Source: Nioella sediminis
GTDB lineage: Bacteria; Pseudomonadota; Alphaproteobacteria; Rhodobacterales; Rhodobacteraceae
Direction: 5' to 3'
Assembly (NCBI RefSeq): GCF_001879695.1
Contig: NZ_MNBL01000042.1
Coordinates: 1-64,000 of the forward strand
DNA length: 64,000 bases
Shown here: positions 53,711 to 62,254 of the stretch, piece by piece
How the letters are laid out: the number at the start of each line of letters is the position of its first letter
How positions within the stretch are numbered: position 1 is the first letter of the stretch
Notes under the pieces: generated by a model
What the model was told of the DNA's origin: nothing
What the model saw: only the letters and a program-made list of their open reading frames with translations
Databases searched by the model: none
Program-made: the position numbers and the translations under genes

Positions 53711-54663
53711 GCGCGACCGACCCCAACAAGTACCCGATCGAGCTGCCCTTCCCCGATATCTCGCCCTACCGGGCCGGCAACACAGGCGTGGACTACTACA
53801 CCAGCTTTGACAGCGGCGTGGCGGGGCCGCACGTCCTGATCAATGCCCTTGTCCACGGCAACGAGGTCTGCGGGGTCATCGCGCTGGACCATCTGTTCCG
53901 GTCTGGCGTCCGGCCAATGAAGGGTACGCTGACGCTCGGATTTTCCAATGTCGCGGCCTACGAGGCCTTTGACAGGGACGATCCGATGGCAAGCCGGTTT
54001 CTGGACGAGGACATGAACAGGGTCTGGGATACGGAAACTCTGGAGGGGGATCGCAGGTCGTGCGAACTGGATCGCGCCCGACAGATCCGCCCCCTGATCG
54101 ACACGGTGGATATCCTGTTCGACGTGCATTCGATGCAGCACAAGACGGCCCCGGTGATCGTGGCCGGGCCGCTGGAAAAAAGCACCGCCATGTCAAGGCA
54201 GCTCGGGACACCGGAGATTATCGTGGCCGATACCGGCCATGCCGCGGGGCGACGGCTGCGCGACTATGGGGGCTTCGGTGACCCCGGCTGCCCCAAAACC
54301 GCTGTGCTGATCGAGTGCGGCCAACACTGGGAAGCGGCGGCGGGGCCGGTCGCGATCGACAGCGTATATCGCTGGCTGCTGCTGCACGGGATGATCGCGC
54401 CCGAGACAGCAGAGCCCAATCTCTTGCCCTTACCGGCAGAGCAGCGCGTGGTGAAGGTCGAGATGCCGGTCACGGTCGAGACCGACTGCTTCGAGTTCGC
54501 ACAGCCCTTCACGGGTCTGGAGACGCTTTCCAAAGGGGATCTGATCGGCATGGATGGAGACAAGGAAATCCGCGCGCCGCATGATGGCTGCGTACTGATC
54601 ATGCCAAGCCGCAGGCTGACCCCTGGGGCAACTGCGGTTCGACTGGGGCAGTGGGTGGACTAG
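53707..54663 (+). CDS. Succinylglutamate desuccinylase/aspartoacylase family protein
   Basis: A 318-residue M14-type zinc hydrolase: His50 and Glu53 in ALVHGNEVCGVIAL, His141 in LFDVHSMQHKTAP as zinc ligands, and catalytic Glu203 in VLIECGQHWE. Family members remove N-acetyl or N-succinyl groups from aspartate or glutamate. It overlaps the upstream M20 gene by 4 nt and ends 21 nt before the convergent ABC operon. Likely substrate is an N-acyl acidic amino acid. Confidence 0.86.
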   Translation: MSATDPNKYPIELPFPDISPYRAGNTGVDYYTSFDSGVAGPHVLINALVHGNEVCGVIALDHLFRSGVRPMKGTLTLGFSNVAAYEAFDRDDPMASRFLDEDMNRVWDTETLEGDRRSCELDRARQIRPLIDTVDILFDVHSMQHKTAPVIVAGPLEKSTAMSRQLGTPEIIVADTGHAAGRRLRDYGGFGDPGCPKTAVLIECGQHWEAAAGPVAIDSVYRWLLLHGMIAPETAEPNLLPLPAEQRVVKVEMPVTVETDCFEFAQPFTGLETLSKGDLIGMDGDKEIRAPHDGCVLIMPSRRLTPGATAVRLGQWVD

Positions 54664-54684
54664 AATTGTGCCCCGGCTCTGGCC

Positions 54685-55680
54685 TTATCCATCGTTCAGG
54701 TGGCAGGCGCTGGTGCGGCCGGGCGAGATTTCCTTCAGCGCGGGCACCTCGATCCGGCAGCGTTCGGTGGCATGTGGGCAGCGCGGATGGAAATGGCATC
54801 CTTTCGGCGGGTCCAGCGGGGACGGGATTTCCCCCTTGATGGGCGCGTAGATCCGCCGGTCCGTTTCGAGGCGTGGCGCCTCTGCCAACAGGGCCTTCGT
54901 GTAGGGATGGTTCGGTGCCGCGAACAGCTCTTCCGTCGGTGCCGTTTCGACGACCCGTCCAAGATACATGATTACCACGCGGTCGCTGAGATGTTCGACC
55001 ACGCCCAGATCGTGGCTGATGAACAAATATGTCAGCCCCAGATCCTCACGCAAGTCCATGAACAGGTTCAGAACCTGCGCCTGGATCGACACGTCAAGCG
55101 CGGCGACGGCTTCGTCGCAGACGATGAAGTCCGGCTGCACGGCCAGGGCCCGCGCGATGCCGATACGCTGGCGCTGGCCGCCGGAAAACTGGTGTGGGTA
55201 TCGATGCCGATAGGACGGATCAAGGCCCACCCGCTGCATGGTCATCGCCACGTAATCCTCGACCTCACCACGTTTGATCAGGCCATGGAAAAGGGGGGCC
55301 TCGCTAATGATGTCGGACACTTTCAGGCGCGGATTGAGGCTGCTCATGGGATCCTGAAAGATCATCTGGACCTTCAACCGGCTTTCCAGCAAGTCCTTGC
55401 CGCGCAGAGTTCGCACATCCTGTCCGAGATACCGGATGACACCGTCAGAGGGTTGATGGACCCCCGCCACGCAGCGGCCAAGCGTGCTTTTCCCGCAGCC
55501 GCTTTCCCCGACCAGACCCACCACTTCCCCGGGCATGATTGACAGGTTCACGCTGTCCACCGCGTGCACCGTGTGTTCCTCGACCTTGGCCCCGAGGCGG
55601 CGGGCGAATTTCTCGGCAATGTCGAGCTTCTTCACAAACCGCTTGGACACACCTTCCAGTTCAATGATCGGAGTGGTCAT
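54685..55680 (-). CDS. Oligopeptide-type ABC ATPase (OppF/DppF-like)
   Basis: A 331-residue ATPase: Walker A GLVGESGCGKST, signature QFSGGQRQRIGIARAL, Walker B FIVCDEAVAALDVS and the C-terminal CHFHPRCPHATERCRIEVP zinc-like Cys cluster seen in this subfamily. It energises import of peptide-like compounds. The start (55680) overlaps the upstream OppD-like stop by 4 nt. Last gene of a seven-gene operon. Confidence 0.94.
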   Translation of the reverse strand: MTTPIIELEGVSKRFVKKLDIAEKFARRLGAKVEEHTVHAVDSVNLSIMPGEVVGLVGESGCGKSTLGRCVAGVHQPSDGVIRYLGQDVRTLRGKDLLESRLKVQMIFQDPMSSLNPRLKVSDIISEAPLFHGLIKRGEVEDYVAMTMQRVGLDPSYRHRYPHQFSGGQRQRIGIARALAVQPDFIVCDEAVAALDVSIQAQVLNLFMDLREDLGLTYLFISHDLGVVEHLSDRVVIMYLGRVVETAPTEELFAAPNHPYTKALLAEAPRLETDRRIYAPIKGEIPSPLDPPKGCHFHPRCPHATERCRIEVPALKEISPGRTSACHLNDG

Positions 55681-56663
55681 GCCGCCGTCCCCCGATCCTG
55701 TCCGACGCCAAGGGGATGGTGACACCGGACCAGGTGATCGCCCTCGGGCGTGGTGGCATCGGGTGCTGTTGCACAGGCTTCGCTGGCGCGGTCGCATCTT
55801 GGCCGGAACGCGCAGCCGGCCGGAAGATTCATCGGCAAGGGCGCCATGCCCCGAATCTGGGTTAGACGCGTGCCACGCGCATTGCGGGACGGGGCAGAGC
55901 CGATCAGACCGGAAGTGTAGGGATGGAAGGGCCGGTTCACGACCTCTTCGGTGGTACCCATTTCCACGATCCGCCCCGCATACATCACCGCCACCCGGTT
56001 CGCGAGGCCAGCCACCACCGCAAGGTCATGGGTGACCCAGATCATCGCCGTGTTGTGTTCGGCCACGAGTTTCTGAACTTCGTAGAGGATCTGCGCCTGG
56101 ATGGTGACATCAAGCGCCGTCGTAGGCTCGTCCGCGATGATCAGGTCCGGCTGATGCAGAAGGGCAATCGCAATGGCCACACGCTGACGCATGCCGCCGG
56201 AAAACTGGTGCGGATAGCTTTTCAGACGCTCATCCGGGCTGGGAATGCCGACCTGCCCCAAGACGTCCCGACATCTTTGCCGCGCATCCTCATCGGTCCA
56301 TTTGCCATGGGCACGCAATGCCTCGATCATCTGGGTATCGACCCTGAGGACGGGATTGAGCGTCATCATCGGATCCTGAAAGATCATCGCGATCCGGCGT
56401 CCGCGCAGGTCGCGCATCTTCGGTTCTGGCAATGCCACCAGATCCTGACCATCGAAGCGGATGGACCCTTCCACGATCCGGCCGGGCTGATCGACCAGAC
56501 CCATGATCGAAAAGCCCGTCACGGATTTTCCCGAACCGCTCTCTCCTACAATGCCAAGGATCTCTCCCCGGTCGAGTTCGAACGAGACACCGTCAACGGA
56601 CTTCACCACGCCCGCCTTGGTGAAGAAATGGGTTTTCAGATTGTCGATGCTCAGCAGGCTCAT
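55677..56663 (-). CDS. Oligopeptide-type ABC ATPase (OppD/DppD-like)
   Basis: A 328-residue ATPase: Walker A GIVGESGSGKSVTGFS, signature QFSGGMRQRVAIAIAL, Walker B LIIADEPTTALDVT, H-loop IWVTHDLAVV, C-terminal Cys-rich segment CAFRPRCDRASEAC. It overlaps both neighbours by 4 nt (ATGA), so the ABC genes are co-translated. Confidence 0.95.
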   Translation of the reverse strand: MSLLSIDNLKTHFFTKAGVVKSVDGVSFELDRGEILGIVGESGSGKSVTGFSIMGLVDQPGRIVEGSIRFDGQDLVALPEPKMRDLRGRRIAMIFQDPMMTLNPVLRVDTQMIEALRAHGKWTDEDARQRCRDVLGQVGIPSPDERLKSYPHQFSGGMRQRVAIAIALLHQPDLIIADEPTTALDVTIQAQILYEVQKLVAEHNTAMIWVTHDLAVVAGLANRVAVMYAGRIVEMGTTEEVVNRPFHPYTSGLIGSAPSRNARGTRLTQIRGMAPLPMNLPAGCAFRPRCDRASEACATAPDATTPEGDHLVRCHHPLGVGQDRGTAA

Positions 56664-57955
56664 CGGTTCAGCCTCGGGTTCAGGATATCACGCAAACGGT
56701 CCCCCACAAGGTTGATGGCGATGATCGTGATCAGCAGCGCGATGCCGGGATAGACGCTGATCCAGTAGCGACCGGACAGCATGTATTCAAAACCGTTCGA
56801 GATCAGCAGGCCAAGGCTTGGTTCTGTCACCGGCAGGCCGATCCCAAGGAATGACAGGGTCGCCTCCAGCGCAATCGCATTTGCCACCTGCACGGTCGCG
56901 ACGACGATGATTGGTGGCAGGCAGTTCGGCAGCAGATGCCGGAAGATGACGCGGGTGCGGGACAAGGCAAGGCACTGAGCGGCCTCCACATATTCCTTGC
57001 TGCGCTCAACCAGGGCCACGGATCTGGCAGTTCGCGCGAAGTAGGCCCATTGCACGATTACAAGTGCCAGCATGACCTTCTCGACACCGGAGCCGAGGAT
57101 TGCGAGCAGCATCAGGGCCACGAGAATCGTCGGGAAGCTGAGCTGAAGATCGACGATGCGCATGATCACGGTTTCGATCTTGCCGCCGAAGAAGGCGGCA
57201 ATCATGCCGAGGCTCAGGCCGATGACCATGGCGAAGAAGCAGGAGACGACACCGACAGCAAGGCTGGTCCGCAGGCCATACATGATCGCCGACAGCATGT
57301 CGCGCCCCTGACCATCCGTCCCCAGCCAATAGGTCATGATCGTCTCGCCTTCGGTCCCATGGACGGCCAGCTCCAACTCAAAGGGCTGATCCAGGGCACG
57401 GCTGGAGGAGATCGTAAATTCCTCAAGATCCGCGGGCTCGACAGTCCAGAACGACCGGAAACTATGCTTCTCGCCGACATTGAGATCCGCACCACGCGGC
57501 AACTCGTCCAGCCGCAGCGGCTCTAGCGGAACACTGTCCAGTGCCGGGTCGAAGACAAGGCGAACCACCACGGCATTTTCGTCGCTGACCGGCGTCCAGG
57601 ACAGCACCGCGCCATCAAAGGGGGCCTCATCCAGAAAGGTGATCTCGGTTCGACCTTCGGTCGTTGGATCGATGGCGAGGATCAGATCGGTTTCCCACGG
57701 ATCGGTCATCCGAAGGGAACCGGGTGGCTGACGGCTGTCCTCCAGACGGATTTCAGACAGATCATAAGGGTTCTGGGGCGCGATGACCGTCGCAAGGATC
57801 GCTATTGCGACGATACATAGCAAGATCACCAGCCCGAGCACAGCAAGCGGGCTTTCAACGAAGTCCCGCGCAATACGCACCGCAGGGGGCACCGGCTTGA
57901 CCGGTTTCTGGTCGGGGGCCGACGCGGTGCCGGGGTCGATCTCGATGCTGCTCAT
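56660..57955 (-). CDS. ABC permease (OppC/DppC-like) with a large periplasmic insertion
   Basis: A 431-residue permease, longer than the usual 280-300. First span VLGLVILLCIVAIAILATVIAP (residues 39-60), then PYDLSEIRLEDSRQPPG; the standard LGTDGQGRDMLSAIMYGLRTSLAVG loop comes only at residue 211. So about 120 extra residues (about 85-205, with beta-rich segments) lie between span 1 and the core. The EAA-like loop is EAAQCLALSRTRVIFRHLLPNCLPPIIV. The start overlaps the permease OppB-like gene. Confidence 0.93.
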   Translation of the reverse strand: MSSIEIDPGTASAPDQKPVKPVPPAVRIARDFVESPLAVLGLVILLCIVAIAILATVIAPQNPYDLSEIRLEDSRQPPGSLRMTDPWETDLILAIDPTTEGRTEITFLDEAPFDGAVLSWTPVSDENAVVVRLVFDPALDSVPLEPLRLDELPRGADLNVGEKHSFRSFWTVEPADLEEFTISSSRALDQPFELELAVHGTEGETIMTYWLGTDGQGRDMLSAIMYGLRTSLAVGVVSCFFAMVIGLSLGMIAAFFGGKIETVIMRIVDLQLSFPTILVALMLLAILGSGVEKVMLALVIVQWAYFARTARSVALVERSKEYVEAAQCLALSRTRVIFRHLLPNCLPPIIVVATVQVANAIALEATLSFLGIGLPVTEPSLGLLISNGFEYMLSGRYWISVYPGIALLITIIAINLVGDRLRDILNPRLNR

Positions 57956-58929
57956 GCCTTTTGGTCCGAAAGCCGGACGCGCGGGTCCAGAATTGCGTAG
58001 AGGATATCCACGATGAGGTTGATGGTGATGAAAAGGCACACAATCACGATTAGATAGGCGACGATCACCGGTCGGTCGAGCTGGAAGATGCTGTCAATGA
58101 TGAGCTTGCCCATACCGGGCCAGGCGAACACCGTCTCGGTCACGACGGCGAAGGCGATGACCGAGCCGAATTCCAGGCCGATGATGGTGACAAGCGGGAT
58201 CATGATGTTCTTGAGCACATGCAGGCCAATGACGCGGCGGGGCCGCAGCCCCTTCGCTCGGGCGAATTTCACATAGTCCAGATTGATCGTCTCACGCACC
58301 GAGGCGCGGGTCAGGCGGATGACGAGGCTTGTCTTGAACAGGGCCAGATTGATCGCCGGCAGGATCAGATGGCTTATCCCATCCCAGGAAAAGAAACTGC
58401 TTTCTATCCCGAGGAATTCGCCGCGTTCCCCGCGGCCACCGGCAGGCAACCACTGAAGGATCACGGCAAACAGCATGATCAACATCAAGCCTTGCCAGAA
58501 ATTGGGCAGCGAGAACCCGAAGATCGAACCGGTCATGATTGTCCGGCCAGCGATGCTTTCGGGCTTCAGGCCGGCATAGAGACCCAGTGGAACCCCCATG
58601 AAAATCGCAAGGATCATCGCGCAGATGGCAAGTTCCATCGTCGCCGGAAAGCGTTGCAACACCAGTTGCAGGGCCGGTTCGCCAAAGACGAAACTGGTGC
58701 CCAGATCGCCCCTGACAAGATTGCCCAGAAAGGCGAGGTATTGTTCGGGCAGACTTCTGTCGAGTCCGAGCCGGGCGATGGCGGCTGCCCGCTCTGCCTC
58801 GGTGGCGTCCTGGCTGATCAGGATTTCAACCGGATTGCCGATTGCATAGACCCCCGCGAACACGAGAACCGTCATGACAAGGATGACGAGGATGCTCTGC
58901 ATCAATCGGCGGATTATGAAAACCGTCAT
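57952..58929 (-). CDS. ABC permease (OppB/DppB-like)
   Basis: A 325-residue six-span permease: FIIRRLMQSILVILVMTVLVFAGVYAIGNPVEIL, LGLDRSLPEQYLAFLGNLVRGDLGTSF, LPNFWQGLMLIMLFAV, EAA loop YVKFARAKGLRPRRVIGLHVLKNIMIPLVTIIGLEFGSVI. Forms the membrane channel with the OppC-like gene. Overlaps it by 4 nt. Confidence 0.95.
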   Translation of the reverse strand: MTVFIIRRLMQSILVILVMTVLVFAGVYAIGNPVEILISQDATEAERAAAIARLGLDRSLPEQYLAFLGNLVRGDLGTSFVFGEPALQLVLQRFPATMELAICAMILAIFMGVPLGLYAGLKPESIAGRTIMTGSIFGFSLPNFWQGLMLIMLFAVILQWLPAGGRGERGEFLGIESSFFSWDGISHLILPAINLALFKTSLVIRLTRASVRETINLDYVKFARAKGLRPRRVIGLHVLKNIMIPLVTIIGLEFGSVIAFAVVTETVFAWPGMGKLIIDSIFQLDRPVIVAYLIVIVCLFITINLIVDILYAILDPRVRLSDQKA

Positions 58930-59000
58930 GGTCGCAGATCTGTCCCTAACGTGATCCCCATCGAGAACCGAGGAGACTCAGCAGTCGTTTGGCAAGGGAC

Positions 59001-59026
59001 GGGCGGAGAGCCGAAACCCTCCGCCC
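59001..59026 (-). terminator. Hairpin between the ABC binding-protein gene and the permeases
   Basis: Perfect 8-bp stem GGGCGGAG ... CTCCGCCC with a 10-nt loop, just behind the binding-protein stop on the minus strand. No U-run follows, so it may stabilise the upstream mRNA and give the binding protein a higher level than the permeases, as in many ABC operons. Confidence 0.6.
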
Positions 59027-59038
59027 GCATCAGGTCAC

Positions 59039-60610
59039 TTATTCGATCACCACATTGGTCGGACGCGTATATTCGTCCGTCCGCGGGAGGTACCGAAGTC
59101 CGGCACGCGTGGCCCAGGTGTTCACCTGGAAATGCGTTGGGATCAGCCCGATTTCACGCATGGCGATTTCCGTGGCCCGCGCCAGCAATTCCTGGCGAAG
59201 ATCGTCATCGACGGTGTTCAGCGCCAGTTGCAGGGTTGCGTCGAACGCGGCGCTTGAATAGCGGCCACGGTTCGTCCGGCCAAGGCCCGTATCGTCGTCG
59301 CGCGTGTGCAACAGCGCGCGCAGCGGCGACGAGGCTTCACCGGTGCCCGATCCCCAGCCAACCAGCATCAAGGAGAATTCGGATCCGTTCTCGTCCCCTG
59401 TCGCGCGGCCGAAATAGACCGACCGCGGCATGGTTTCGACTTCGGTCTGAATGCCGACACGGGTCAGCATCTGCGCGATTGCCTGGGCGATCTGCTCATC
59501 GTTGATGTAGCGGTCGTTCGGGCCGTGGATCGTCAGGCGGAAGCCGTCCGGATACCCGGCCTCGGCCAGCAGTTCACGCGCGCCTTCCGGGTCGTATTCC
59601 GGCACCTCGATATTGTCGGAGACACCGAAGAATCCTTCCGGCAGCACCTGCCCGGCGGGGATTGCGATGCCCTCCATCACCTCTTCCACGATGGTTTCGC
59701 GGTCGATTGCCATGGAGATGGCGCGCCGCACCCTCACGTCCTGAAACGGATTGAAGATCTGGTTGCCATCATTGTCCGTCACGAAAGGTGAGTAGACCCG
59801 GCGGCTATCGATATGCAGGTAGATCACCCGGTTCGACACGCCCTGGCTGAGAACGATGTCCTCGTTGCCTTCAAGCGTTTCGATGTCGGATGTCGGAACC
59901 CCCGAGATCACATCGACATCGCCCGCCAGAAGCGCCGCGACGCGCGCCGCGTCAGAGCTGATGGGACGATAGGTGACGGTATCAAATTGCGGAGCGCCAC
60001 CCCAATAGTCGGGATTGGCTTCCAGCACGATGCTCTCGCCGGGGGTATAGCTGACGAAGCGGTACGGACCGGTTCCGATGCTGGCGGGGCCGGCGTTGAA
60101 CTCTTCCGTTGTTGCCTCGGGATTTTCCGAACTGATGATCTGAATGGTGGACAGGTCGATCGGAAGCAGCGGGTAGGGACCATTGGTGCGGAACTGAATG
60201 GTATGATCGTCAACAACGATGATCTCGGCGATGCCCGCAGTGTAGGTCGCGAAAGACGACGGGCTGTTGGGCACGTTCGGCACACGCTCGTAGCTGAAGA
60301 CCACGTCTTCGGCGGTGAAGGCAGAGCCGTCATGGAAGGTCACGCCTTCACGAAGCTGAAACTCCCAGACATCATCGGCAATCGGCCCCCACTCGACGGC
60401 AAGGCCCGGCCCAAGCTGCTGGTTGCTGTCCTGATGCAGAAGGCGATCGTAGATCAGCCCCACGATCTGGTTGTTGTTGCCGGTGTTATGGTAGTGCGGG
60501 TCCATGGCCGTGACCTCGGACGCCACCGCAATCGTAATATCTTCGGCATGGGCGACTGTGCCCAAAACCATCCCCGCCGCAAGCGTTGCGGCAGACAATG
60601 ACTTCCACAT
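59039..60610 (-). CDS. ABC substrate-binding protein (family 5, Opp/Dpp-type)
   Basis: A 523-residue extracellular solute-binding protein: signal peptide KSLSAATLAAGMVLGTVAHA-ED, then TIAVASEVTAMDPHYHNTGNNNQIVGLIYDRLLHQDSNQQ, WEFQLREGVTFHDGSAFTAEDVVFSYERV and GTGPYRFVSYTPGESIVLEANPDYWGG, all family-5 signatures. It binds peptide-like or other polyamide ligands in the periplasm. It lies 186 nt behind the second M81 gene. Confidence 0.95.
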   Translation of the reverse strand: MWKSLSAATLAAGMVLGTVAHAEDITIAVASEVTAMDPHYHNTGNNNQIVGLIYDRLLHQDSNQQLGPGLAVEWGPIADDVWEFQLREGVTFHDGSAFTAEDVVFSYERVPNVPNSPSSFATYTAGIAEIIVVDDHTIQFRTNGPYPLLPIDLSTIQIISSENPEATTEEFNAGPASIGTGPYRFVSYTPGESIVLEANPDYWGGAPQFDTVTYRPISSDAARVAALLAGDVDVISGVPTSDIETLEGNEDIVLSQGVSNRVIYLHIDSRRVYSPFVTDNDGNQIFNPFQDVRVRRAISMAIDRETIVEEVMEGIAIPAGQVLPEGFFGVSDNIEVPEYDPEGARELLAEAGYPDGFRLTIHGPNDRYINDEQIAQAIAQMLTRVGIQTEVETMPRSVYFGRATGDENGSEFSLMLVGWGSGTGEASSPLRALLHTRDDDTGLGRTNRGRYSSAAFDATLQLALNTVDDDLRQELLARATEIAMREIGLIPTHFQVNTWATRAGLRYLPRTDEYTRPTNVVIE

Positions 60611-60654
60611 TGCATTAACTCCCTGTTTTCAACGGTTCGATGCCTTTTTCGAGG

Positions 60655-60679
60655 GGTGCTCTTGAGGGCACCTTTTTTT
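60655..60679 (+). terminator. Plus-oriented terminator within a minus-strand operon spacer
   Basis: GGTGCTC TTGA GGGCACC forms a 7-bp stem (one G-U pair) followed by seven T on the plus strand. No plus-strand gene lies behind it, and on the minus strand it is preceded, not followed, by A/T. It might stop antisense transcription or form a leader hairpin of the binding-protein gene. Confidence 0.6.
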
Positions 60680-60796
60680 CAGGCATGGCTCACGTTAGAC
60701 GCAATCTTCCGAATACGGGTAGCATTTTTTTCCCTTCGACTGATGCAAGGCACCAGGAAACCGGATCAATAGAAGGGCTTGATGTCGCCTGACAGG

Positions 60797-62254
60797 CTAT
60801 GGGCGCGCGTGTTTATAGGGAAGTTTGGAGATATCCGCCGGCCCGTAATCCGCTGTGTCGATGATGACGATTGCGGCGGCAAAGCCATCCCAGGCGGCCC
60901 GAAAATGCGTTTTCGACCGTAGCAGGACAATGTCGAACGCCTCGGGATCGAGATCGAACTGCAAGAACGGGTCAAAGTCGATCGCACTTTGTGACAGGCT
61001 CGTGACACTGATCTTCATTCCGCCCACATCCAGCAGAACGCTGTCCCCCAGGCGAACCTCGCTGCCCGCCCGCATCTCTCCGGTGCCGCGATATCTGAAA
61101 TCCCGCTTCACGGCATCGACCCGTGCCGTCACGCGGATCGGACCGCCAGCTTTCGGGGCGGAATGCCCCCCAAGGCAAAGCTGAACCTCCGCGCCCTGAC
61201 CGGCCGCGATGGCCTCTGCCACCGACCCCGGATCCCAGAGGAAGGGCACCGCAATCCGCATCCGGTCGGAAAGGGCCAGCAAGTGGCGCAACCCATGGGT
61301 GCTGTCATTTGCGCGGTCTGCATGTTCCAGGATGACAACCGGACGATCCGACCCGCCCGCGATGGCGCACGCTTTTTCAATGCCCTCTTTCAACCCGTAG
61401 ACAGGAACGGGCGCGGCAAGGGCCTGCCTGTGGTGATCGACCTGATCCGAAAGGTCGTCTGCCAGGGCCTGAGCCTCTTCCCCTGCTCCATCGACGACCG
61501 CCACGACCGATGCCCCGCAATTGGGAACATCCGCATAGGCAAACCCGGCAAAGAGCGACACGTCCCGATATCTGGCGGCGGCGTCAGAGGCGCGTTTCGC
61601 CCTCTCGACAAGGCCCTTGAGGGGGACAAGATCCGTTGCGGAGAAGATGGACGGCAGGATCAACCCCGGCCTGGCCAATGCCATGGCGAGGCGAATTTCG
61701 CCCCTGAGGGTCTGCAACAGGCATCGCGCCGCGCGTTCGCCCGTTGCCCCCATGTCAATGTGAGGAGAGTACCGATAGCCGAATACCGCCGTCGCCCCCG
61801 CGATAGACTGCGCGTCCAGATTGGCATGGTAATCCAGTGCAACCATGATCGGCATATGCGGTCCGGCAGCCTGTCGGATCGCGTCAAGCGTGCGCGCGTC
61901 CGGGTCCAATTCGTCCTGGGTGACCATCGCCCCGTGCAGATGCAACAGAACCCCGTCAACACTGCCCCGAACGGCGCCAATGCCGTCCACGATTTCCTGA
62001 CGATAGGCCGCGACCGCCGCCTGATCGGCAAGCCCGGCGGCCCCGCCATCGGCATGAAGGATCGGGACGGGCTCCGCCCCGGCCTCATCAAGGATCCTCA
62101 GGAAGCCTCCCATGACGGTGTTGGAGTTGTGAAAGGTCTCGACAAGATCCGGGCCGCGCTTGGTTCCCGCCTCGAACACGTCATGACCGGTGACATGAGG
62201 CAGGAAGGTCGCGCATTCCATATGCAGCCCGGCTAGGGCGATACGATAGCTCAT
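60797..62254 (-). CDS. M81-family metallohydrolase (MlrC-like), second copy
   Basis: A 485-residue protein: RIALAGLHMECATFLPH at the N-terminus; metal ligands Asp141, His143 and His165 in MVALDYHANLD and SPHIDMGA, with the 24-residue spacing of MlrC; C-terminal GPADISKLPYKHARP ends as in the family. MlrC cleaves linear microcystin tetrapeptide; the substrate here is unknown. Stop of the first M81 gene overlaps its start (ATGA). Confidence 0.9.
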   Translation of the reverse strand: MSYRIALAGLHMECATFLPHVTGHDVFEAGTKRGPDLVETFHNSNTVMGGFLRILDEAGAEPVPILHADGGAAGLADQAAVAAYRQEIVDGIGAVRGSVDGVLLHLHGAMVTQDELDPDARTLDAIRQAAGPHMPIMVALDYHANLDAQSIAGATAVFGYRYSPHIDMGATGERAARCLLQTLRGEIRLAMALARPGLILPSIFSATDLVPLKGLVERAKRASDAAARYRDVSLFAGFAYADVPNCGASVVAVVDGAGEEAQALADDLSDQVDHHRQALAAPVPVYGLKEGIEKACAIAGGSDRPVVILEHADRANDSTHGLRHLLALSDRMRIAVPFLWDPGSVAEAIAAGQGAEVQLCLGGHSAPKAGGPIRVTARVDAVKRDFRYRGTGEMRAGSEVRLGDSVLLDVGGMKISVTSLSQSAIDFDPFLQFDLDPEAFDIVLLRSKTHFRAAWDGFAAAIVIIDTADYGPADISKLPYKHARP

